Assembly: GCF_963676685.1 (NCBI RefSeq) | Contig: NC_092344.1 | Location: 91,914,749-91,978,748 of the forward strand | Length of the DNA stretch: 64,000 nucleotides | Reading direction: 5' to 3' | Origin: Mytilus edulis | Lineage: Eukaryota > Mollusca > Bivalvia > Mytilida > Mytilidae | In this document: positions 49,805 through 61,400 of the stretch, piece by piece | Layout: the number at the start of each line of letters is the position of its first letter | Numbering within the stretch: position 1 is the first letter of the stretch | Notes under the pieces: generated by a model | What the model was told of the DNA's origin: nothing | The model's database searches: none | The model's input: only the letters and a program-made list of their open reading frames with translations | Translations under genes and position numbers: made by a program

Positions 49805-52420
49805 ATTTATTCGTATATATATTGTTATTATGTTATTTCCATCTTTTACAATCACAAATCTATTACAAGAGTTTCATTACAAGCATGATGATAATTATCA
49901 ACGATACTCATTCATCATGGTCCGAGAACTATAATGATTTGTAAAAACGTCATTTTTTCTGAAATATTGCCTTGTTAACAAACCAGACACGTGGTCATTA
50001 GTTTTATTGCTGCGGACCGTTTTAACACTGCTTCTCAATGACCATCGGGCAGATTCTCATTAATTTAACCCCGTCAGAAATACAAATTCTAAACATAAAT
50101 ACATTATTTTATGGGACCACATAGTTATTTTAAAAGATATAATCAATACCTTTGATATATTTTATACTTTATATACTTTAAAGTAAGGTTCAAAGATGAC
50201 GTAAAAATTCAATAATAAGTTAAAAAATAGTATCTTTTGTTTTTTAATAATGGGAAGGTTTGTTATGTCTCGTAGTGACTAGTAAAATGTAGGCGAATTT
50301 CATCACCTTCTTCTTTTTACAACTTTAATTTGTGTGAAATATTTGAATAAAGTGGTTATCTGTATTCGTCACTGTGAAGGAATTGTCTGACGTTTGTGAT
50401 TATATAACCAATCTTGGTTGATAGTTCGATCTTATTCATCACTTTTGTCGAAGTCAAATCCTTACGGAAGGAATTATAATCTTTTCAGTTAAGACAAATT
50501 TATATAGACAGGACGAAAATTATATGTCTAAACAGTTATTACGTTTAATTATATACAAACAACCAAATTTGTTTTTCTTAAATAAACACATACTTTGACA
50601 AGACAGAAACTTTTATTCATACTTTCATGTCTTCTCAGTATGGTTCAAATCACCTCAACCCAATTAGTGCAGGTACTTGTAATGAAAAAATCCGCAACCG
50701 CGTTTTAAAATACCATATTTTTTTTAAGTGTTCCTAAAAATAAAATCGCGATTACACGGATATCTCTTTACTACTACACCAGTAACGATACTGTTGTCAT
50801 TAAGATGGCATATTTTGGTATAAATATTGATTCACTCATAGAGTCTTTTCATGGTAATAAACACTTTTATTCTAAAAATCAGTTTTGGGCATGAGAAGGG
50901 TTATGTTCTTCTCATATATTTTATGATGGTATGATACTAACCCCCTACCGGATTTTCATATGAAGAAGACAAAATCTTTCAATCAGTTGAATTGAGGTCT
51001 GGAGCCGGCATGTTGGTAATTAATATATGTTGATCATTGTTATTTTGCGTTGTTTCTTCTAATACCTATTTTAACATCGAATTCAGACTTCTTTTAAACT
51101 GAGTTTTACTGTGCGTATTGCTATGAGTGTTTTGTTTATTCTACATTGGCTAAAGGTTTAGGGGGACGATTGAGATCTGACAAAACATGGTTTACTTTTA
51201 CAAATTATGACTTTGATGGAGAGTTCAGTGTCTCATGGGCACTCATACCACATCTTCTTATATCTATTAACGCCGTTGCATATTTGTGCCCGTCCCAAGT
51301 AAGGAGCCTCTGGACTTTGTTAGCCTTGTATGTTATTTTTTTTTTTTTTTTAGTTCATTTATATCATTCGCATTTTTAGTGTGACGTCCATTTTCACTGA
51401 CCTATGGTACACATTTTTGTATAGGAGCTAGCCGAAGCATGCATCCGGGTGCAGGATTTTCTCGCTGTGTTGAAGGCCCATTGTTTTTATTACCTTTGGT
51501 CGAGGTGTTGTTTCTTTTACGCATTTCCCATTTCCTTATTTCTTTTAATGACAGTTATAATCATAGTATTGTTTTCAAACTGACATTTGGCATGGATTGG
51601 AACTGCTAAAACACCAACCAAGTAAATACATATTATCTGTACGGCAGTTCTATTTTCTTTCCCTTTTATAACATATTTCATATGGATAGACGGACAATGG
51701 GTTCCAAAAAAATCTGGTTTTTTTTTATTTTTTACATTTCATTTCAGTCATTCACGTGTTTAAAATTAGATGGGTTTTTTTCTTCAGAAATTTGATATAT
51801 GCTTAATTACAGGTATCAAATTTTGAATTGCGATGTCCCATGATTTATTTAATCATTTTGAGGATAAACATCTGTGGTGCATTCTACTTTGCAGTTTCTA
51901 ATTTTTTGTACAAAAATTGTACACATGACCGTTAAGTTCAGGAATTCAAGGAGACAACTACATGCATGCCAATGTCTGTCCGAATATCGGAAAACATTCT
52001 TTAAAACACTAATAGTCAGTCCCAGAAAGGAAAAAAAAAAGCAAATAACGGAAACAAATAAATTTTGAAATATTCAATTAACCTTATGCTTATTTATAGA
52101 TAACGCAAAATTATGAAAGAAAAAAAAAGCAAGATCGAAAGATTGCTCAATTTGTTTGCATAAAAGCATCTCATTTAAAAAAAACAAAAAAAGCAATGAA
52201 TGATAAACTGACTTCCAACTTCAGAAGACTTATCTTATTTGCCTTGTGCATATTATAAGTCAAAGTTTCATCTTATTTCGTTGACTATGTACAGGTAACA
52301 AAACAATGTGTAGGACTATTTTTATAGAAGATACGTTATCTATATGTGCGTAGTCATAATATTATAAACATTGACTTGTGATTTTATATGCATGTGACTT
52401 GTATTGAAAGAAAAGTTAAG
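49805..52420. other. interval between the divergent CERKL-like and Ig-like genes
   Basis: The two genes point away from each other, so both promoters should lie here. No coding exon is supported. A long R1 retroelement copy occupies 50765-51545; the rest is AT-rich. Confidence 0.5.
50765..51545 (+). mobile_element. 5'-truncated retroelement 3' region (family R1), long copy
   Basis: Begins in the same C-terminal coding remnant as 21.7 kb (agtaacgatactgttgtcat; attgattcactcatagagtc). It runs through ttatgatggtatgatactaa, gtctggagccggcatgttgg and gcccgtcccaagtaaggagc to tttcccatttccttatttct. Confidence 0.65.
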
Positions 52421-55400
52421 ATGCTTTTGAGAACTTTTCTTTTGACTGCATGTTTTGCAAGTAAGAATTTTCTTTCTCTTATTCATATCTATCTTTATTA
52501 ATAACTGTTTACCTTACAAGAATGTTAATGAAGTTGACTTCATGGTTAGGCTATAAAAAAAGGAATCTATCAACAGTTATTCGAATGATCTTAAACAATT
52601 TCCTTACAGCCTCTATATAGTTATGTTAGATAAACAATAAATAAACAATAATGCAATTACAAATTAATTTAACAATCAAAAGGGAACTTTTAATTACTTT
52701 TTGTTCTTCTCCAGACTCCTAGAGTTGATTCAGGTATATAACTTTTACAGAACGATATTCTGTTTGACTTGGGCGTATGACATATGCACCGATTTTAAGA
52801 AGTTTCGATCTTTTATTTGCGCCGATTGTGCACAGATGAATTACAGATGAATGTTATTTTTCACTTATCAATGTAAACCACTTCCGTTAGCCAGTTGTAC
52901 ATATGTTATGAATTTGTCAATTAAGTATATAAATGTTGTGCCCTGCAAATAGATTGTCGCCGTTTTCATCTTGTATAGAACTTTTGAGGTAAATCCAGTC
53001 TGGTGGGCTAAGCACCTTGAGAGTATAGAAAGAAATCAACTGACACTGGTAAATGGCCGGCGGAAATTTTCTGGCTACCATTCCTTCCCCCAGATGAAAT
53101 CGAGTACTACTTTACATTTGAATGACATTAGCTAACGCTCCTTCTGATGACAAAATAAATGCTTTATAAACTATACATCAAACCCCATGCAAATGTCATT
53201 CATGTATGCAACTAATAATCATACGGCCTCCAAGGTAAAGCCTTGGCTAATATCGCATACTAATCTATATAGGGTTATATAATTACCAATGTTAAAAAAT
53301 TCGAAAGTAAAAGACTACGGCTTTATATGATACATAATACAATAAAATTAAAATTAATAGGAACTCAGACAAAAAACATTGTCTAAACCACATTCCCGTT
53401 ATACCATCTGACTTTAACGTGTTATGAATGTTTTATCTTACACAAAATTATGTAAATATATATAATTATGTAGATAATTATAGATATTGCTTATCTAAAT
53501 AAACATCAGTATACAAATATCACAAATTAAAAAGATTTTATTGTAAACTTAACATTTTTGGTTTATATTTGATATCGGCAATCTATACTGAGTTTTAAAT
53601 CATGGTAGCTTTTCATAATTAGAAACCACAATTAATGCGTACTCTCAATCTGTAAAAATTATACACAACAAAAACAACAACAACAAACTACTTCTTTTTT
53701 TCTTTATAGACTGTAAAAAGTTATATGACCACTTCGACCAAATGAATTGTATGTCGCAACAAGTAATATGGAAAACACTTCCATCGGTATACGACATTAG
53801 TGATGTACTTGAAATTATCTGTATGTTAAATAACTCATCAATCAATACAAAGAAAAAGTCTAAGTTTGATTTGATCTTAATGAACTTGAAATTGATATAA
53901 GGGTCAACGATTTGTTTGTTATCTCTACTCCTTAGAAACCTTAAAGTTGGACAAAGAAAAAAAGGTTGCATTTTGGAAGTTTGGAAAACATTATTTTAAG
54001 TTAGGTAACTTTTTGGCAATTATTTCACCTCAAATTTTTAATGAACGATTTATGATAATTGTTTTGGTATAATTTTGTTATTTACCGAGTGAAGAATTGT
54101 TTATTTTATTAATTTTTTTTCAGGTAAAGCAATCTGCATTTGTTTGAAAGGAGAAGTAAAAAACGAAGTTTTGACTTTAAACTGTAAAATCGACAACTTG
54201 CTTTTAGATGTAGATTTTTATAAAGATGGTAAACGGTACGGCTTTTGCCCCGCACCAACCCCAAACTCGAAAACTATCATAATTTGCGATAAGAAAATTA
54301 ATATGACACAGAATCTAAATACGAATATTACTACAGTTGTCGCAAGTAACAACGATTATTTTGTTATTTACGGTTATTGGCAATGCAAGCATGGAGAAAA
54401 ATTAGAAGAGGACAGCTTTTATGTGACTAATCCTTGCAATGACCATAAAGGTAAAAGTTTAATTCATTTTAAACAATTAATCAAAGCATTTAGTGTAAGC
54501 AGTATTTGATATTCATGGGACAGTTCTAAACTTCGGATGACTGCAAGTTCTGGTGGTTGGTCAAAAGCAATTGTCTCAGAAAAAAATCACATCTCCATAC
54601 CTGAAAGTTAGGTTAAGGTACATAGATAAAAAAAAAATCTGAGACTAGTTCTTGTGTTGATGACAGAAAATTCAACCTCACAGTAATAACTATTATATTG
54701 GAGTGATATAATCATTTTTTATCAGTATACTCTGCATGGTTTGTTGTTATATATTATATTAATATTTGTATAACAGTTATACGAAATACGTTCGGTTATC
54801 AGTTAAAAACACAAGTCACATGGGTAGAAGTGCTTATGGCAACATAACATCGGAATGCGCTCAAGGCCATCCGCTGTAAAAATCGATTTCATCAGGTACT
54901 GTTTAACGATGATCGCGAAAGATCTGTTGTCGCTTTATTTGTTAAAAAAAATCCACGAAAATAATGAAATAATTGTTAATAGTTATCAAAAGTACCAGGA
55001 TTATAATTTTATACGCCAGACGCGCGTTTCGTCTACATAAGACTCATCAGTGACGCTCAGATCAAAATAGTTAAAAAGCCGAATAAATACAAAGTTGAAG
55101 AGCATTGAGGATCCAAAATTCCAAAAAGTTGTGCCAAATACGGCTAAGGTTATCTACTCCTGGGGTAAGAAAATCCTTAGTTTTTCGAAAAATTCAAAGT
55201 TTTGTAAACAGAAAATTTATAAAAATGACCATATAATTGATATTCATGTCAACACCGAAGTGCTGACTACTGGGCTGGTGATACCCTCGGGGACGAAACG
55301 TCCACCAGCAGTGGCATCGACCCAGTGGTGTAAATAGTTATCAAAAGTACCAGGATTATAATTTTATACGCCAGACGCGCGTTTCGTCTACATAAGACTC

Positions 55401-58400
55401 ATCAGTGACGCTCAGATCAAAATAGTTAAAAAGCCGAATAAATACAAAGTTGAAGAGCATTGAGGATCCAAAATTCCAAAAAGTTGTGCCAAATACGGCT
55501 AAGGTTATCTACTCCTGGGGTAAGAAAATCCTTAGTTTTTCGAAAAATTCAAAGTTTTGTAAACAGAAAATTTATAAAAATGACCATATAATTGATATTC
55601 ATGTCAACACCGAAGTGCTGACTACTGGGCTGGTGATACCCTCGGGGACGAAACGTCCACCAGCAGTTAAACACATAATAGTTTGTATCTGTAAAATTTG
55701 AATTTGGATAACTGATTCCGCTTCATATTTGTTTGCAAAAAGGACAATGGTGGTTCAGTGCAATTGGATTTGATTAATGATGATCATTTATGAATACCAT
55801 ACCGACTAGTAGTTTTACTGATAAAAAAATAAGTCATTTTGTCCCTCCTGCATAAGTGTTGTCGTATGAATATTTAAAATTGACTCATCTGATTACCATT
55901 AATTTGTATGCATTCCTATCAATAACAATAAGATCCTTTTTGATTTTTCAACAGTTATTAAACATTGTCATCATGTAAAAATGACAAATAACAGAAATAA
56001 ACTAACGATATAATATAAAAAAGAAAATCTGGTATGATTGTCAATGAGACAACTATCCACAAGAGACCAAATAACACAGAAAATAACAATTTTAGGTCAC
56101 CGTACTGCTTTAAATTATAAGCAAAGCCCATACTGCATAGTCAACTACAAAAGGCTCAGATATGACAAATGTAATACAATTCAAACGAGCAAACTAACGG
56201 TTTACTTAATTAATATTTCCAAAATAATGAACAAAAAACAAATAAGTAAGACTACTCTTACTTACTTAAAGCTAGTTAAAAGCCCACATCAACAAAGAAT
56301 AATATATTGTCGTTGAACGGTTTACTTTATATGCACTACAATTTAAATAACATTTTTTCCAGTTGCAGTGAATGGTAAGTACCCCCAACACATTGGAATG
56401 AATGAAAGTTTAAAATATTTCCTTAAAATCTTTTGCTCTCCTACTAGCCTATTTGCCCATGCAAGCTTTCGACCCCTTTTACGTCCAAAGTCTGTACATT
56501 TTTACAATTTCTTGTTCTCCTATGAATCAATTCATAATAGACAAAATTATCTAGTAATGGTTTATAATTAAAACATTGAAAATTTATACTAATATAATTA
56601 ATTCAAGGAGCCTTTTCTGATCAACTGACATTTTTTCATTATAATTTTATGTGATGAAACAGTGGGCCAACAACTTGGATTGCTTTTAATTTTTTTTTCA
56701 CTTGACCAAATTTTCGTATATCCATTTGTTGGGGGGAAAAAACTTGTAATTAATGGGCAACAATTCCTGTAAGGAGTCGATTGAAAATTTTATTCACATT
56801 GACCTATTGTATATCTTGTGTTTTGCTTATCAGATTTATTATGCCGGTTTCAGTCTATTTATAACCCCTATCAAAACTGTAACGGTACTAATATTGAAGT
56901 TTAATGCTAAAATATTTTACAGCTCTTCTATAAAAGCATGCAAAACAAAATTTTGATCAACTTGCTTGCTATATTTGCTTGGATCAAGGATTTGTATAGC
57001 CTGGCCCATTCTAACTTCGCATGACAAGATTAGCTAGGACCCCAGGCTAGGATTTGTATAATAAGAAGGATCGGAATCTCGCGGTTTATCGTAATCTCTT
57101 CCGCGGCGAGACTTCGCTTCTCGCCACTATTACTACTACTACTACTCGACACTTACATAAGACATAAAACTTTATTTAGAGTCGGTATAAGCAAGCAATT
57201 ACAAACATAACCTCTGAAGAGCTTTTAAAACCGACATAACAACAAGTAAAACAAAACATACATATCGAGTCATGCACACAACATGGTTTAATTTAAGATT
57301 TAAATTATTTAATTAGCAAAACAGTGAAATTTATATTTTACACCTCAGTAATCACACTGGTTCAAACTAGATTTTCGTTAGTATAAACTCTTGCATTAAA
57401 TTTACTCACTATATTATTTCGCTCTTTTTATTGGATATAAACTTTTCCTTTGTTGTTAATTGTTTATTTATACTATTGCAAAGTGTTTTCTTTACATTTT
57501 TGAATTTGATATTACGTTGAAATTAGATATTACGTAAAAGCTACTTGGAATTTTTTGATTGCCTTTTTTGAGTTAAAGTGACTTTTGAAGTTGATAGTAA
57601 TGAACTTTTCCGCCGTTAAAGTATGTCTCGGGAATTAAAGGAAAGTAAGAACGTTAACTATAAACAATTGCATTGTGTGGGAATGTCTAGCCCTAATGTT
57701 ACGGAAGATGTGTTCAGTTTGGAGAAGGAGATGACTCCAGTGAAGTCAAGAAGACTACAGAAAGTGGAGGAACTTGAGTCGGAGGTCGACAGCAATGACA
57801 GTGGTGAAAGCAGCGAGGAAGATGAGGAGTTGCAGAAGTTAAAGAAGGAGTTGGCGAAAGTAAAGCGGAAAAAGAAGGAACAAAAGTCACAGGAGAAGAA
57901 AGAAAAGATCAGGAAGGAAATAGAGAAGGAGAAAAAAGAGTTAAAGAAGAAAACGGAGAAACAAAAAGGTACTGCTAAAGTAGATGATTCTCTTAACATT
58001 AATTCTTTAAGAAAATGTCCTTCAATTAAGAAAAAGGCAGAATCGGCTGTTAAGAAAATTTTAGAAATTGATTCAGATGATTCGTCTGATGAAAGTGGGG
58101 ATACCACTTCTAGCTGTGAGTCCGATGAATTAAGTGATTCTATAAAAAAATCCAAAAGACACAAAAATAAAAGCAAGAAAAAGTCTGGTATATTTGATCA
58201 TCCGTCAGATGAAGTAGTAAAAAAGCAATTGTGGCCGCAATCAAAATTGCAGTTTGAATATGCGGGGTCTAAAATCAATTTTGATGATCTTGAGTTTAAC
58301 TTATTTGTGGCTGGAGAATTGGAAATTTTGTCCTCTTCAAAGATAGGCGATGTCGAAAGAATTGGTAGAACAAAGCTGTTGAAAAAAATTGCGTATTATA

Positions 58401-61400
58401 CAGAATTGTATGAGTGGAAGGGTCTGAAAAAAATGTATGCTCATATAATAAGGCAGATTGAAAATGGTTTGGCTGATTGGTCGAAAGATTTCAGTGAGAT
58501 TGAAACTCCCATTTTGATTAAATATGTAAAATCAGATGTCAAGTCTAAAAAATCTATTCAGTATGGGGAAAACAAAAAACCAGTAAAGAAAGAAGAGACT
58601 GTGTTTTATTGTTCGCATTTTCAAAGGAAAAAATGTGTGCATAAGGATTCACATTATGGCAAAATTCGAGGTGTCGATAAGTACCTTCAACATATTTGTG
58701 CGACTTGCTGGAGAGAAGATAACAGAAAGGCTTATCATCCGGAATCGTCAGAAATTTGTCCGCATCAAACTAAATGACTGGCAGTAAAAAATGTGTTTGG
58801 TAAATGTACAATGTTAAACCCACTAGCAGAAGTTTTTTTACCAAGTTATATGAAATCGTTGGAAAGTGACGATAAACTTGATATTGATAAGGTTGATAAT
58901 CTTGACAAGGGAAATGCATTTATTAATAAGTGTACACATTTTTGTAAAAAATACAAGAAAGATTTATTGTGTGATGTAAATGTAGACACATTGAATATTA
59001 AGATTAATAAGGTTGGTTTAGTTGCTCAGGATAAACTGAACGATACTGAGTTTAAAAATACTATTGAAATACATAATCAAATTGTTCAATCAGGTTACCC
59101 AAATTATTTGGGTTGTAGAATTCCAGTTAAATCTGGAATTAATGTAGATTTTTTTAGGAAAAATTTGATAGACTATGACGATGAAATCATTTGCGAGTTT
59201 TTACAGTTTGGTGCTCCGATTGGATATCAGGGAGAAATGTTAAATGAAGGTTCATCTAAAGTTAAGAATCATAAAGGGGCTACAGATTTTCATGATGAAA
59301 TTTTGGCTTACTTATTAAAGGAAGCTACATATGGAGCAATAATTGGACCGTTTGACAAAAATCCTTTTTCTTGTCATTTCAAAATTTCACCGTTAAATTC
59401 GGTGTATAAAAAAGACTCGGTGGAACGAAGGGTCATTTTAGACTTAAGTTTCCCACCTGGAAGATCCGTAAATGATTTTATCTCAAAGGATGTTTATTTA
59501 GGTGAAAGGGTTCAATTATCGTATCCGAAAGTTGATGATTTAGTCGGAATAATTAAGGATAAAGGTGGTAAGTGTCTGGTTTTTAAGAAGGATTTGAAAA
59601 GGGCCTACAGGCAAATTCCAATTGACCCAGGTGATTTGCATTTAGTTGGTTTTCAGTGGGATAATAAGCTCTTTGCGGATCGTGTTCTTCCTATGGGTTT
59701 ACGGTCTAGTGCTTTGATTTGTCAAAGAATCACTACAGCTGTTAGTTTTATGTTTTATAAGATGGGATACATGGTTATCAATTATCTAGATGATTTTGGT
59801 GGTGCGGATACGGTGGATAAAGCTGATGAAGCTTATATTGCTTTAGGTGCATTACTAGATAGTTGTGGGCTAGAGGAGTCAAAGCAAAAAGGAGTAGCTC
59901 CTACTACGAGGATGGAATTTTTAGGAATCACAGTTGACACTGTGAAGTTGACTTTGGAAGTTACTTCAGATCGTGTTCTAGAGATTTCGTTGTTAGTTCA
60001 GGCTTGGTTAAGAAAGAAAAAAGCTTCTTTAAGAGAGTTACAGTCAATACTTGGGAAACTTCATTTTGTGTCCACCTGTGTACGACCCGGTAGATTATTT
60101 GTCAGTCGTTTGTTGAACTGGCTTCGTAGTGCTTTCCCTTCAAATGTCGTGGGCAGTGGACATAAGATATATAGAAAGATTCCGGTAGAGGTACAGAAAG
60201 ACTTATTGTGGTGGCATAGGTTTCTGTCGAGCTATAATGGTATATCGATGATGTCTCTTGAAGATTGGTCGTCTCCAGATGAGATTTTTTCAAGCGATGC
60301 TTGTTTAGAAGGGTTTGGAGCTATTACTTCAAATAGGTATTTTCATGCTGTTTTTCCTTCTGATATCACAAAAGATCAATTACATATCAATTGTTTGGAG
60401 TTACTTGCTATTGTAGTTGCGGTTAAAATTTGGGGGGAAACATTTTGCGGGAAAAAAATTATGATCTTTTGTGATAATGAGGCGTCTGTTCAGGTCATCA
60501 ATTCAGGTTCATCTAAGGATGCTTTTATGCAAACTTGTTTGAGAGAGCTTTGTTTTATTCAAGCAAGATTTCAGTTTGAAGTTCGAGCCAGACACATTTT
60601 AGGTGTAGAAAATAGACTTGCTGACTATTTGTCTCGATGGCATTGTAGTCATAAATACAGAGAGTTATTTAAGTCAGCTATTTCAGTAGATAGATATGAA
60701 GAGGTACCAGTTCTCATGTCAGATTTTTCATTTTTAAATAATTGGTAATTTTTTTTACAGAGTTAGAGGTTCTGCGGTTTCAATGTAAAGATTCTGCTAA
60801 ACATGCTTTTGCGGAGAGTACTTATAAAAATAAGAAAACTCAGTTAGAATCATATTTTATGTTTTGTATATATTTTGAACTTATGCCTGTTCCTGCTACA
60901 GTTCATGTTTTGACACTATATGCACAGTTTCTAAGTAGAAGTTTTAAATCTGTTGACTCTATAAAGAATTATCTTAGTTCAGTAAGATATCTGCATTTAT
61001 TGTTAGATTTAGAATATCCACAGTTTGAAGCTTTTCATTTGAGATTAGTATTAAGAGGTTTATGTAGAATTAAGGCACATTGTCAAAAACAGGCCTTGCC
61101 AATTACTCCTCACATTTTACTTCAAATTTATAAGAAGCTGGATATGAATAGTGCATATGATGCTACTATATGGTGTTTATTTTTACATGCCTTTTTTCTA
61201 ATGTTTAGAAAATCTAATTTGGTGCCAGACTCCATTTCTACTTTTGATCATAATAAGCAGCTTTGTAGGGATAGTATTATTTTCGATTGTAAGCGTAAGC
61301 TATTATTGATAAGTGTTAAATGGTCGAAAACCATTCAGTTTGGTGAGAGAGAATTATTGATACCTTTAGTCTCGATACCAGATTCTCCATTGTGTCCCGT

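Larger units (their letters stand above)
54981..55667 (-). mobile_element. tandem hammerhead retrozyme (dimer, 355-bp unit)
   Basis: Two direct copies, 54981-55335 and 55336-55667 (the second lacks its last part), appear identical over the shared length. Each carries an intact minus-strand hammerhead. Distance between cleavage sites is exactly 355 nt (55019-55373), so a minus-strand transcript could release a 355-nt RNA able to circularise. The plus-strand reading frames inside (80 and 83 codons) are by-products of the repeat. It lies antisense in intron 2 of the Ig-like gene. Confidence 0.85.

Noticed and set aside
53645-53971. 108-codon minus-strand ORF in intron 1 of the Ig-like gene
   Set aside because: Low-complexity Leu/Phe-rich frame in AT-rich DNA with no domain and no splice context.
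55095-55701. Two 80-83-codon plus-strand ORFs sharing an almost identical protein
   Set aside because: They are frames across the tandem retrozyme units and have no codon signal of their own; the repeat explains their likeness.
57658-58176. 172-codon minus-strand ORF rich in Ser and Phe
   Set aside because: Antisense shadow of the Lys/Glu-rich Ngaro ORF1.
60739-60760. A tiny GT-AG intron joining ORF2 to ORF3
   Set aside because: Only about 16 nt long, and splicing would create a TGA at the junction.
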